A stretch of 64,000 nucleotides of DNA. It comes from Bacteroidales bacterium (lineage in GTDB: Bacteria > Bacteroidota > Bacteroidia > Bacteroidales > Bacteroidaceae). Of the stretch, positions 1 through 8,451 are shown one piece after another (the first letter of the stretch is position 1; the number at the start of each line of letters is the position of its first letter). Position numbers and translations under genes: made by a program. Where the stretch lies: positions 24,563 through 88,562 of the forward strand of contig SFIS01000003.1 in the NCBI GenBank assembly GCA_004555245.1, written 5' to 3'. The notes under the pieces were generated by a model. The model was not told the origin of the DNA. It worked only from the letters and a program-made list of their open reading frames with translations, and did not search any database.

Positions 1-2
1 AG

Positions 3-1352
3 CTTGCGGCCGCTGACAGAAACGGGGAGTTTGACACCTGGTTCCAGCCCCTGATGTACGAATCATACGACAAGGCTGCAAACAAACTCCTCATAAAGGT
101 TCCCTCGGCTACGCACTGCGAGAAACTCGACAAGCACTATATGCCCTTGCTCGCAAAGGTGCTCATCCCGTTTTTCGGGAAAGGGCTGTGCCTCAACTAC
201 CGTATCACGGTAGATAAGGAGAACAACAAGACCGTTGTCGAGGAGCAGGAGACGGAACTCGTCAATGCGAGGGCGAACGCCGCAAGGAAACGCACCGCCC
301 TGCCAGACATCGACCCACAGCTCGACCCTCGCCTCAACTTCAAGAACTTCATCGAGGGAGATTCCAACAGACTGTCGCGCTCTATCGGCATCATGGTGGC
401 AGAGCATCCGAAGAACACCAAGTTCAATCCGATGTTCGTCTTCGGAGCCTCCGGCGTAGGGAAGACACACCTTGTCAATGCCATAGGCATACGCGCAAAG
501 GAACTGTACCCGCACCTGAGAGTGCTCTACGTCTCGGCACGCATCTTCCAGCAGCAGTACACCACCGCCGTACAGAAGAACACCGTCAACGATTTCATCG
601 CCTTCTACCAGACACTCGACATCCTCATTGTAGATGACATACAGGAGTGGGCGTCGTCTGTCGCTACGCAGAACACCTTCTTCCATATCTTCGACTATCT
701 CTTCCGCCAGTCGAAACGCATCGTGCTCGTCTCCGACAGGTCGCCCGCACAGCTGCGAGGCATGCATGAACGTCTCATCACACGCTTTGCCTGCGGCGCC
801 ACTTTAGAGGTGGAGAAGCCCAATCCGCAACTGTGCATCGACATACTGAAAAGCAAGATAAGCCGCGAAGGACTTACGGAAACCATACCGGAAGATGTAG
901 TCGAATATATCGCCGACAAGGCGAAAGGCAGCGTCAGAGACCTGCAGGGCGTCATCAACTCCATCATGGCATACTCCGTCAACGACAACTCGCCCATCGA
1001 CCTCAAGTTTGCAGAGAAGGTCGTCAGACGTATCGTGAGTACATCTGACGAGCCTGTCACGCTCGATTTCATCATGGACACCGTCTGCGAACGTCTCAAT
1101 GTCTCGCCACAGGACATCAACGGAAAGAGCAGGAAGAAAGACATCGTAAGGGCAAGACAGATCGTCATGTATCTCTCGCAGAGGATGACATCACTGCCGG
1201 CACTGAGAGTTGGACGCCTCATAGGAGGCAGAGACCATTCTACAGTCATTCACAGCTGCAGGAAGATTGAGGCGGAGCGGAGGGCCGACCAGGCTCTCGT
1301 TGATCTCATCGCGTCTCTTGAAAAAGAGATAAAGTCTCTCAAGAAGCAGTGA
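3..1352 (+). CDS. dnaA: Chromosomal replication initiator DnaA (5' end outside window)
   Basis: DnaA binds origin DNA and, with ATP, opens it and loads the replicative helicase. The frame is open to the left edge: the codons before the first in-frame ATG (position 54) still read as domain I (FDTWFQPL), so that ATG is internal and the N-terminus lies outside. Counting from that ATG, the AAA+ Walker A motif GASGVGKT is at residues 131-138, Walker B is LIVDDIQ, and the C-terminal DNA-binding signature RDHSTVIHSC is near the end. The protein ends at a TGA at 1350-1352. No cluster of DnaA boxes is visible just downstream. Identification is certain; only the start is unknown. Confidence 0.97.
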   Translation, partial: LAAADRNGEFDTWFQPLMYESYDKAANKLLIKVPSATHCEKLDKHYMPLLAKVLIPFFGKGLCLNYRITVDKENNKTVVEEQETELVNARANAARKRTALPDIDPQLDPRLNFKNFIEGDSNRLSRSIGIMVAEHPKNTKFNPMFVFGASGVGKTHLVNAIGIRAKELYPHLRVLYVSARIFQQQYTTAVQKNTVNDFIAFYQTLDILIVDDIQEWASSVATQNTFFHIFDYLFRQSKRIVLVSDRSPAQLRGMHERLITRFACGATLEVEKPNPQLCIDILKSKISREGLTETIPEDVVEYIADKAKGSVRDLQGVINSIMAYSVNDNSPIDLKFAEKVVRRIVSTSDEPVTLDFIMDTVCERLNVSPQDINGKSRKKDIVRARQIVMYLSQRMTSLPALRVGRLIGGRDHSTVIHSCRKIEAERRADQALVDLIASLEKEIKSLKKQ

Positions 1353-1418
1353 ACCCCACAGTTGTGGGACGAGAAAAAACTGAGGGGAGCGAAAGAATCT
1401 GCATGAGATGCGGGAGAC

Positions 1419-1502
1419 AAAAAAATCTGGTGCTATACTCGACGTACCACACCAGACAAGCAACATGCATTTAAATATCTTGTTAAATCCGTTGCAAAGT
1501 TA
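1419..1502 (-). ncRNA. Candidate small RNA, convergent to dnaA
   Basis: On the minus strand a -7 element TAACTTTG (1495-1502) lies 20 nt downstream of TTG (1523-1525), the same arrangement as the asnA promoter in this window. About 30-60 nt further on is a perfect 7-bp stem TCTGGTG/CACCAGA (1426-1456), immediately followed by seven Ts (1419-1425), a textbook intrinsic terminator. Together they would define a transcript of about 70 nt starting near 1487, pointing at the 3' end of dnaA. No known RNA family was recognised, and it may be only an incidental promoter-like sequence. Confidence 0.35.
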
Positions 1503-1555
1503 GCGAATAATTTTCTAATATACAAGAATAACCCCATTTTTTTATCATAAAACAT

Positions 1556-1622
1556 AAAAAAAAAGACCGTCACGTGTCATTTCTTGCTGATGTCACGTTG
1601 TGGCGGACAGCATCGGACGGTG
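1556..1622 (-). terminator. Terminator of the Rnf operon
   Basis: On the minus strand a branched hairpin (outer stem ACCGTC/GACGGT, inner CGTG-CAT/ATG-CACG arm) ends in a run of nine Ts (plus-strand A-run 1556-1564). It lies about 225 bp beyond the rnfA stop and faces the operon. Confidence 0.75.
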
Positions 1623-1845
1623 TGTGAAAAGCGGAGACTTATGTTTCCGTTTTTTTTGTTTCTGTCATTTCCCAGCCCGTCCCATGTCTTTGTGCCGGTG
1701 TGCGTGTTAGTGTTTGTATAACGAGAAACAGCCCCCATCTCACGATGAAGGCTGTCAACAACACAAACACAAAATAACTTGTGCCTTTCGGCATCAAGTG
1801 AAATTTATTGTTCTTTCTTTAGGTGATATGTCATTTCCGATGGTT

Positions 1846-2448
1846 TTATTCAATGCCGAAAAGCACCTTCAGTCCGCCATCGACACCGGAGAATCCCATG
1901 AATGAGAGAGCAAGCAGGGCAGCAGTGATGAGTGTGATGCTCACGCCCCGCATGGCCTTGGGGACGGTGGCGAGTTCGAGCTGTTCTCTCAGTCCGGCGA
2001 AGAGGACGAGAGCGATGCCGAAGCCTATGGCAGACGCTATGGCATAGTCGAGCGACATGAGGAGGCTGTAGTCCTTCTGTATGACAGAGATTGCCACGCC
2101 GAGCACGGCGCAATTTGTCGTGATGAGGGGCAGGAAGACGCCGAGGGCCTGATAGAGTGGGGGCGACACTTTCTTCAGTATGATCTCCACCATCTGCACA
2201 AGAGCTGCGATGACGAGGATGAAGGAGAGTGTCTGTAGATATTGCAGGTCGAAGGGAGTGAGCACGAGTGTCTGTATGAGCCATGTGACGAGAGTTGCGA
2301 GGAGCATGACAAACGCCACGGCGGCCGACATTCCGAGCGAGGTGTTCACCTTCTGGCTGACGCCGAGGAAGGGGCAGATGCCGAGGAACTGGCTGAGAAC
2401 GATATTGTTTACGAATATCGCCGCAATGAAAATCAGTATGTATTCCAT
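1846..2448 (-). CDS. rnfA: Rnf complex subunit RnfA
   Basis: Membrane subunit of the Rnf ferredoxin:NAD+ oxidoreductase, which couples electron flow between ferredoxin and NAD to Na+ or H+ movement. The 200-residue protein has six hydrophobic segments, the usual size and topology for RnfA/NqrE. The N-terminal NNIVLSQFLGICPFLG and central TTNCAVLGV are the paired motifs whose cysteines bind the intramembrane iron cluster in this family. It is the last gene of the operon, 61 bp after rnfE, and is followed by the operon terminator. Confidence 0.95.
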   Translation of the reverse strand: MEYILIFIAAIFVNNIVLSQFLGICPFLGVSQKVNTSLGMSAAVAFVMLLATLVTWLIQTLVLTPFDLQYLQTLSFILVIAALVQMVEIILKKVSPPLYQALGVFLPLITTNCAVLGVAISVIQKDYSLLMSLDYAIASAIGFGIALVLFAGLREQLELATVPKAMRGVSITLITAALLALSFMGFSGVDGGLKVLFGIE

Positions 2449-2509
2449 AATGTTACTGTTGTTTTGTAATCGAAGTGATAGAGGGTTTTCCCTTTGTTTT
2501 CAGTCGCTC

Positions 2510-3091
2510 TCACTTCTTCATCTTGTTTATGATGGCGATGATGTATCCGAGGGTGAGGAATGCTCCCGGAGGCAGGATGAAGATAAGCATGCTGTAGTCT
2601 GCCGGTATGACGGAAGCTCCGAAGACGCTGCCGTTGCCGAGCAGTTCTCTGCAGATGCCGAGCAGTGTGAGGCCGATGGTGAAACCGAGACCGATGCCTA
2701 TGCCGTCGAGTGCCGAATCAAGGACGTTGTTCTTGCAGGCGAACGATTCGGCTCGTCCGAGAATGATGCAGTTGACGACGATGAGCGGTATGAAAAGTCC
2801 GAGCGACTTGTTGACGTCGGGCAGGTAGGCTGCGAGCGAGAACTGCACTATTGTCACGAGGGTTGCAATGACGACGATATATACGGGGATGTGTACCATG
2901 TCGGGCGTCAGCTTCTTTATGAGCGAAATGACGATGTTAGAGCATATCAGCACTGCCATGGTTGCCAGTCCCATCATCATGCCGTTGACTGCACTTGTCG
3001 TGGTGGCCAGTGTAGGACACATTCCGAGCATCAGTACGAAGGTGGGGTTCTCCTTCACGATGCCGTTGAGTATTATTCCGATTTTACTCAT
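2510..3091 (-). CDS. rnfE: Rnf complex subunit RnfE
   Basis: Second of the pair of homologous membrane subunits (RnfA/RnfE) that together hold an iron centre in the Rnf complex. The 193-residue protein has six hydrophobic segments and the family motifs NPTFVLMLGMCPTLA near the N-terminus and VVNCIILGRAE in the middle, each carrying the conserved cysteine. It sits between rnfG (62 bp upstream) and rnfA. Assigned to RnfE rather than NqrD because the whole operon is Rnf-type (it contains rnfB and rnfC). Confidence 0.95.
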   Translation of the reverse strand: MSKIGIILNGIVKENPTFVLMLGMCPTLATTTSAVNGMMMGLATMAVLICSNIVISLIKKLTPDMVHIPVYIVVIATLVTIVQFSLAAYLPDVNKSLGLFIPLIVVNCIILGRAESFACKNNVLDSALDGIGIGLGFTIGLTLLGICRELLGNGSVFGASVIPADYSMLIFILPPGAFLTLGYIIAIINKMKK

Positions 3092-3153
3092 GTTGTTTCT
3101 TTTTTTAAGGTGTGATCTGCTTTGTGAGGCTGTGAGGACCTGTGTGTGAGGCC

Positions 3154-3750
3154 TTATTTTGCGGCAGCCTTTTCAGCGAAGGTGTTGTAGGCTTCTCTCA
3201 CGGCGCTTAGGAAGGCGCGTGACGTTATGGTAGATGCGGTGATGGCATCGATGTCTCCACCGTCTTTCGACACGGTAAAGTTGTCGGTCTTGGGCGATTT
3301 TCCGACGATGGATGCCTTCTCGCTGTTTCCTCCGTTCTCTGGTTTCTGGAACCATTCTCCGGCTTTAGCGCCCAGTCCCGGTGTCTCTGCGTGTTCGAGC
3401 AGGGTGTATCCGAGTATTGTGCCGTTGTCGTCGAATCCTACGAGCACCTTCAGTTTTCCGCCGAAGGCGTTAGGGTCGGTCGATTCCACTGCCACGCCCT
3501 TGTCTGTGGTGTAGATGATGTATGTCGATTCTTTTCCGTTGACAGTGCGTGTGACGGTCTCGGTGTTGTTCACTGTGACATTGTCAGTTGCGAGAACAGA
3601 CTTTATGCCGTCGGCGAGGGTGAGCTCAGCCTGTTTCTCTATTGCCGGTTTGGTGAGCTGGTTGACGTATGCAAGCAGTCCGCCGCACACCAGTGCTACG
3701 CCGACAAGTACGAGCACCATGTTCTGTATGTTTGATTTGAGTTTTTCCAT
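3154..3750 (-). CDS. rnfG: Rnf complex subunit RnfG (FMN-binding)
   Basis: Periplasm-facing flavoprotein subunit of Rnf, with covalently bound FMN. The 198-residue protein has one N-terminal membrane anchor (about residues 10-28) followed by an FMN-binding domain. The flavinylation site corresponds to the stretch DAITASTITS (168-177); by comparison with the family's SGAT motif the modified residue should be T174. The surrounding PGLGAKAGEW is also typical. rnfD ends 18 bp upstream, consistent with one transcript. Confidence 0.95.
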   Translation of the reverse strand: MEKLKSNIQNMVLVLVGVALVCGGLLAYVNQLTKPAIEKQAELTLADGIKSVLATDNVTVNNTETVTRTVNGKESTYIIYTTDKGVAVESTDPNAFGGKLKVLVGFDDNGTILGYTLLEHAETPGLGAKAGEWFQKPENGGNSEKASIVGKSPKTDNFTVSKDGGDIDAITASTITSRAFLSAVREAYNTFAEKAAAK

Positions 3751-3768
3751 AATTGTGGCTCTCCTTGT

Positions 3769-4761
3769 TTAGTTTTGTTTCTTTGCCGGCACTTCTCCGA
3801 AACGTTTCGGCTTGACGTACATGTTGATGAGCGGCGTGAATGCGTTCATGATAAGTATGGCGAACGACATTCCCTCCGGGTATGCGCCCCAGTTGCGAAT
3901 GATGACCGTGAGAGCTCCGATGCTGATGCCGTAGATTACCTGTCCTTTTGGGCACATCGGTGATGTCACATAGTCTGTCGCCATGAAGATGGCTCCGAGC
4001 ATCAGTCCGCCTGAGAGTATGACGTGGAGCGGCGATGCGTATGTCTGGCTGTCGCAGAGGTGCAGTGCGCCGGCAATGACGAATACTGTGAGAAGAATCG
4101 ACACGGGAATGTGCCATGTGATGATTTTCTTCCAGAGCATATATGCGAAGCCTATGAGCAGTGCTATGGCGCACACTTCTCCGACGGTGCCTCCGTTGTT
4201 GCCGACGAGCAGGTCAATTGACGACGGCAGCTGGTCGAGCACGTCCTCGCCCTTTATGGCGCGCTGCATTATGCTGAGTGGTGTGGCAGCTGTCGTGGCG
4301 TCGGTGTATGCTGTCAGCTGTCCGGGCACCGGCCATGATGTCATGGCTGTGGGGAAGCTGACGAGGAGGAAGCATCTGCCGACGAGTGCGGGGTTGAAGG
4401 GGTTCTGCCCGAGGCCGCCGAATGTCATTTTACCCACGCCTATAGCGACGAGTGCGCCTATGATGATGATCCATATCGGCAGGTTGCTGGGCAGGTTCAT
4501 GCCAAGCAGCAGGCCGGTGAGAGCCGCCGAGCCGTCGCATACGGTGCAGCGGGTTGTCTTCAGCAGATATTTGCCTATAGCCCATTCGAAGAGCACGCAC
4601 GCCACGACGCTTGTAGCGCAGACGATGGCGGAGCCTATGCCGAAGAAGTAGAAACTGGCAAGGAGTGCGGGGAGGAGGGCTATGATGACACCATACATGT
4701 TTCTTTCAACGGAATCGTTGCCGTGCGCATGTGGTGAGAGTGAAACTATTAGTTTTCCCAT
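3769..4761 (-). CDS. rnfD: Rnf complex subunit RnfD
   Basis: Polytopic membrane subunit with covalent FMN, homologous to NqrB, and part of the ion-translocating core. The 330-residue protein has about ten hydrophobic segments, the motif GSAALTGLLLGMNLP (78-92), and the flavinylation site TAATPL with candidate T160. The C-terminal part around DYVTSPMCPKGQ is also characteristic. It lies 131 bp after rnfC, the largest gap inside the operon; no promoter motif was seen in that gap. Confidence 0.95.
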   Translation of the reverse strand: MGKLIVSLSPHAHGNDSVERNMYGVIIALLPALLASFYFFGIGSAIVCATSVVACVLFEWAIGKYLLKTTRCTVCDGSAALTGLLLGMNLPSNLPIWIIIIGALVAIGVGKMTFGGLGQNPFNPALVGRCFLLVSFPTAMTSWPVPGQLTAYTDATTAATPLSIMQRAIKGEDVLDQLPSSIDLLVGNNGGTVGEVCAIALLIGFAYMLWKKIITWHIPVSILLTVFVIAGALHLCDSQTYASPLHVILSGGLMLGAIFMATDYVTSPMCPKGQVIYGISIGALTVIIRNWGAYPEGMSFAILIMNAFTPLINMYVKPKRFGEVPAKKQN

Positions 4762-4892
4762 TGTTTTGTTTGTTTGCTTTCGTAGGTTTTGTTTTTTTCC
4801 CGTAACGGGTGGTGTCTATTGACGTGTCCGTGTGCGGTTTTGTCATGGTGTGGCTTTATGGCAGTCACGGTGTCGTTCTGCCTCAGCCGCTG

Positions 4893-6263
4893 TCATTTCT
4901 TTGCGGCACGTGCGCGTATGATGCCCATGACGGTTGATTTGCCTAATCTGATGTTGTCGAGCATCGGTCTGTGGGATGGGCATGTGAACTGGCACGAGCC
5001 ACACTCTATGCAGCTTGTGATGTCCTCTGCCTCCACTTTCTCCCATAGATGCTTTGCCGAGCAGGTGGCGAGCAGGAAGGGTTCAAGTCCCATAGGGCAT
5101 ACTCTGACGCATTTTCCGCATCTGATGCAGGGGTCGGGTTCTTTGCGGTGTGCGTCGTCGTCAGTGAGTACGGTGATGCAGTTCTGTCCTTTTCCTACGG
5201 GGACGTCGAGCGAGTTGACCGCCTTGCCCATCATCGGTCCTCCGGCGAGAATCTTGTTGTCGCCTTCGGGCAGTCCGCCGCAGAGTTCGATGAGCGATCC
5301 GAATGATGTCCCCATGCGCACGAGGAAGTTGCCGGGGTTCTTTATGGCTTTTCCGGTTACGGTGGTGTATCTCTCAAACAGCGGCTTGTTCTTCATCACG
5401 GCTTCATAGACGGCGACTGCCGTGCCTGCGTTCTGCACTATGGCGCCGACGTTGACGGGAATGGCCGGAGGAGCGGGCACCTGCCTGTTGATTACGGCAT
5501 CGACAAGCTGTTTCTCTCCGCCCTGCGGGTATTTCTTCTGCAGCGGCACCACCTCTATCTCCGGTGTGTCAGCCAGTTTCTGTGCGAGAAGTTCTATTGC
5601 TGCGGGTTTGTTGTCTTCAATGCCGATGTATCCTTTGTTGACTTTTGCGCCTTTCATGAGGATTTTCACGCCTTCGATCAGCTGGTCGGCCTTTTCCATC
5701 ATGAGGCGGAAGTCGGATGTGATGTACGGTTCGCATTCCACACCGTTGATGATGACACATTCAGCTTTTGCTCCCGGTGGCGGGCAAAGCTTGATAAATG
5801 TCGGGAAGCAGGCGCCGCCCATGCCTACCACTCCGGCTCGTTTGATGCGTTCAACGATTTCTTCCGGTGTGAGATCCGGATGGTCTGCGAGTCGTTCGAG
5901 TTTCTCCGAGCGGTCGATACTCTCTTCCCATTCGTCGCCCTCGACTGCGATGGTGACAGCCGGTTTCAGGTATCCTGACGCGTCGATGGCATTGTCAACT
6001 TTCAGCACGGTTCCTGATACCGACGAAAAGACGGGAGCCGAGACGAATCCTCCAGCTTCAGCAATCATTGTCCCCACCTTCACTTTGTCGCCTTTCTTCA
6101 CGACGGGCTTTGCCGGCGCTCCGATATGCTGGCTCATGGGGAACACCGCTTGTTTCGGCAGGGGTGCGGGTATGGTTATGGCATCGTTGGTGAGTTTGTT
6201 CTCGTCCGGATGGATGCCTCCTATTTTGAATGTTCTTGATTTCATAGTGTATGATTTAGTCAT
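4893..6263 (-). CDS. rnfC: Rnf complex subunit RnfC
   Basis: Soluble, membrane-associated subunit that binds NADH and FMN and carries two [4Fe-4S] clusters. Of 456 residues, the C-terminal ferredoxin-like part has two cluster motifs, CIRCGKCVRVCP from C379 and CIECGSCQFTCP from C418. The N-terminal barrel-sandwich part and the NAD/FMN region (GVGMGGACFPTFIK; GVECEPYI) are standard. Its ATG overlaps the rnfB stop codon (TAATG), indicating translational coupling. A second in-frame ATG six codons later (MKSRTFKIGG) matches many family N-termini and could be the real start. Confidence 0.96.
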   Translation of the reverse strand: MTKSYTMKSRTFKIGGIHPDENKLTNDAITIPAPLPKQAVFPMSQHIGAPAKPVVKKGDKVKVGTMIAEAGGFVSAPVFSSVSGTVLKVDNAIDASGYLKPAVTIAVEGDEWEESIDRSEKLERLADHPDLTPEEIVERIKRAGVVGMGGACFPTFIKLCPPPGAKAECVIINGVECEPYITSDFRLMMEKADQLIEGVKILMKGAKVNKGYIGIEDNKPAAIELLAQKLADTPEIEVVPLQKKYPQGGEKQLVDAVINRQVPAPPAIPVNVGAIVQNAGTAVAVYEAVMKNKPLFERYTTVTGKAIKNPGNFLVRMGTSFGSLIELCGGLPEGDNKILAGGPMMGKAVNSLDVPVGKGQNCITVLTDDDAHRKEPDPCIRCGKCVRVCPMGLEPFLLATCSAKHLWEKVEAEDITSCIECGSCQFTCPSHRPMLDNIRLGKSTVMGIIRARAAKK

Positions 6264-7246
6264 TATGCTTCGGCCTTTGTCGTTTCAGCCTTTGCTTCTT
6301 CTGCCTTGTTCACGGCAGGTCTTGTTTTCTCCGTGTCAGCCGTTGTCATCTGGTTTCCGGCTGCGGCGGGTTTTGCGGCAGTCTCTGCAGCAGTCTTCGG
6401 TTTCAGCACGGGGAGAGGCCATGTGGCGATGATGGCGCCAGTCGGACACTCGCGCACGCACATTCCGCAGGCGCGGCATTTCTCCGGGTTGATGTACGAG
6501 AGGTTGTTTTCGATGGTGATGGCGTCGAACTTGCAGACTTTCTGGCACTTTCCGCATCCGATGCAGGCGGCCTGGCAGTTCTTGCGCGCTACGGCCCCTT
6601 TGTCCTTGTTGACGCATGAGACGAAGACGCGGTGAGGAATATCTTTTATCACCTTGCCCTTCGGTCTGATTTCGATGATGTGTCTCGGACACGCCTTGGC
6701 GCATGCCCCGCAGGATGTGCAAAGGTTCTCGTCCACTTCCGGCAGCCCTGTTTCAGCGTTGATGTTTATGGCTCCGAAAGCGCAAGCCGCCACGCAGTCT
6801 CCGCAACCGAGACATCCGTATCCGCATCCTGTCTCTCCTGCTCCGCAGCTGTTGACGGCAGTGCATGTCCTCAGTCCGTCGTATTCCACGGTTCTGGGCC
6901 GTTTGGCGAAGCATCCTCCGCATCTCACGACAGCAACCTTGGGTTCTGCCGCGGCGACGGCCATGCCGAGCAGGTCAGCCACTTTCGCCATGCACTCCTG
7001 TCCTCCTACAGGGCACATGAGGCCTTCTATCGAGCCTTTGTTCGCCCCTTTGATCAGTGCGTCCGCCATACCCGAACATCCGGGATAGCCACATCCGCCG
7101 CAGTTGGCGCCGGGCAGTGCGTCGAGGACAGCAGGCAGGCGGGGGTCTTCTTCAACAGCAAACTTCTTTGAGCAGACGTATAGCACAACGGCGGCTATAA
7201 GAGCGATGATGCCCAAGACGATTACTGCATTCAAGATAACATTCAT
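6263..7246 (-). CDS. rnfB: Rnf complex subunit RnfB (multi-cluster ferredoxin)
   Basis: Entry point for electrons from reduced ferredoxin. The 327-residue protein has an N-terminal membrane helix (about 4-24), the Fe-S domain with C49, C52, C57 and C78, and then four ferredoxin-type motifs: CLGCGDCVAAC, CTSCGACAKACP, CIGCGKCQKVC and CRACGMCVRECP. The last 45 residues are an Ala/Lys/Glu-rich tail of low complexity. The stop overlaps the rnfC start. It is the first rnf gene after the rseC-like regulator. Confidence 0.96.
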   Translation of the reverse strand: MNVILNAVIVLGIIALIAAVVLYVCSKKFAVEEDPRLPAVLDALPGANCGGCGYPGCSGMADALIKGANKGSIEGLMCPVGGQECMAKVADLLGMAVAAAEPKVAVVRCGGCFAKRPRTVEYDGLRTCTAVNSCGAGETGCGYGCLGCGDCVAACAFGAININAETGLPEVDENLCTSCGACAKACPRHIIEIRPKGKVIKDIPHRVFVSCVNKDKGAVARKNCQAACIGCGKCQKVCKFDAITIENNLSYINPEKCRACGMCVRECPTGAIIATWPLPVLKPKTAAETAAKPAAAGNQMTTADTEKTRPAVNKAEEAKAETTKAEA

Positions 7247-7320
7247 AGTGTTGTTTTTGATTAGTTAATAAGTTATTGTAATAGTATTTCTTTAAGGTGC
7301 GTATATATGAGACAACATCT

Positions 7321-7806
7321 TTACGGCAGGGGGTTCTTGTCCGTTTGCGGCTGTGTGCCGGTGTCTGTGATGCTGAAGACGATGACGTTCTGCAGTTTCC
7401 GCCTGAAGGCGTAGAGAGCGGCGTAATAGACGGCGAGTGCGCCAAGGCCTCCCAATGCTGCTACGATCTGGCTGTTTGTCTCGTCGAGCGGGCACGGGCC
7501 GTCGTGGGCGGTAAGCAGCAGTGTGGCTACGATGGTTGCCACGACAACGGCGGTGGGCACTACGAAAGCGAGCAGCACCGCTGTCATACCCATTTTCTCT
7601 GACGCTTCTACAGTCACCGCATCGCCGATTGCGTAATGCGTGGCGACAGGCGAATAGACATCAATCGTCTTCACTTTGCTCTCTGAGGTGAGGCATTTCT
7701 CCGACAGCTTACAGGACAGGCAGGCCGACTTCTGTGTTATGCGCACAACGATGTGTTCGCCGTCGATGCTTTCTATCTTTCCTTCGTGTCTGATTTGCTG
7801 GCTCAT
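7321..7806 (-). CDS. rseC: SoxR-reducing system / RseC-family protein
   Basis: RseC/RsxC-associated membrane protein that commonly opens Rnf operons in Bacteroidota; its exact role is not settled. The 161-residue protein starts MSQQIRHEGK at 7806. The frame stays open for 54 more codons upstream, but those would include the promoter and have no family resemblance. Visible features are the cysteine cluster SACLSCKLSEKC (CxxCxxxxxC) in the N-terminal half and two hydrophobic segments after it. It is separated from rnfB by 74 bp and is the first gene of the operon. Confidence 0.85.
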   Translation of the reverse strand: MSQQIRHEGKIESIDGEHIVVRITQKSACLSCKLSEKCLTSESKVKTIDVYSPVATHYAIGDAVTVEASEKMGMTAVLLAFVVPTAVVVATIVATLLLTAHDGPCPLDETNSQIVAALGGLGALAVYYAALYAFRRKLQNVIVFSITDTGTQPQTDKNPLP

Positions 7807-7896
7807 CGTGTTGTTGCAGAGTTTGGATTCAAAGTTTTTTGTGTGTTTTGGCCGTTCGTGAAAAAGGGTGTATGATACGTATTTGTATCTTTTGTG

Positions 7897-7904
7897 CAAA
7901 ATTA
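7897..7904 (-). promoter_or_regulatory. Probable promoter (-7) of the Rnf operon
   Basis: TAATTTTG on the minus strand, about 90 bp before the rseC-like start, matches the Bacteroidota -7 consensus TAnnTTTG. No clear TTTG is seen about 20 nt upstream, so only half of the promoter is supported. Confidence 0.5.
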
Positions 7905-8114
7905 ATAATATTTTCTCATATCCTGCTAATTTTTTAATAAATTTTACATATAATATTTGTATATTCATCGAACACGCAAAAATCCTATCATACGGGTGGT
8001 GCGGCTGACACTTTCTTGCACTCTACAGAATGTCAGAAAATCATGTTTTCAGGTGCGGAAAATGCGGTTTGCGGTGTCGTCGGCAGTCTTCCGGCTTGTC
8101 ATTTTGAGTGTTTT

Positions 8115-8203
8115 GGAGTGCAAGATAGTCAAAGTGAGGATGCAAGATTGACTTGTTGGCGATGCAAGACAGACTATTTGAGGCACTGATATTGACTGTT
8201 TTG
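8115..8203. repeat. Intergenic array of four units phased at 22 bp
   Basis: Four degenerate units built on GCAAGATtGACTaTtTTGG. The central GTC/GAC trinucleotide begins at 8128, 8150, 8172 and 8194, exactly 22 bp apart each time. The first unit carries the core in the inverted sense (AGTC), the other three as GACT. The same unit recurs at 51040-51125. Confidence 0.75.
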
Positions 8204-8451
8204 GGGGCATTTTTGCACGTTTTTTGACGAATGAAACATACAAACAGGAAATCAGTTTTCGTATATCACGTTGATTGTCAACAACATAGCCGAAATATGG
8301 AAAAATTCGGAAGAACCGCCTAAAACCGTAGTCAGTGAGGCGCGACGTGTTTTGCGGCGGTTTTTCCGTGTCAAGAAAGTATCATGTGTGCCTTTTCCGG
8401 GGCGTGGTGTGATACTATTTTATCATGTTTTTCGAAAAATCGTAAGCTATA

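Larger units (their letters stand above)
1353..1845. other. Spacer between dnaA and the Rnf operon (convergent)
   Basis: About 490 bp without a credible protein gene. It holds, on the minus strand, a promoter-terminator pair that could define a small RNA (listed separately), a strong terminator at 1556-1622, and a second hairpin at 1728-1755 (ACAGCC/GGCTGT) that could be a first, weaker terminator just beyond rnfA. The small open frames here have no family resemblance. Confidence 0.6.
7807..8451. other. Spacer between maf and the Rnf operon
   Basis: About 645 bp with no credible gene. It contains the Rnf promoter, the 22-bp-phased repeat at 8115-8203, and near 8317-8371 a GC-rich inverted repeat (ACCGCC/GGCGGT) with short T-runs on both sides that may terminate maf transcription. 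The short open frames here do not resemble known proteins. Confidence 0.5.

Noticed and set aside
5422..6432. 336-codon frame opposite rnfC/rnfB
   Set aside because: Covers two well-supported genes in antisense; composition is that of a shadow frame.
7321..7968. Longer start for the rseC-like protein (54 extra codons)
   Set aside because: The extension would be translated from within the promoter region and has no similarity to the family; the ATG at 7806 gives the normal length.
8049..8243. 64-codon frame across the 8.1-kb repeat array
   Set aside because: It is created by the repeats and lacks any protein-like features.
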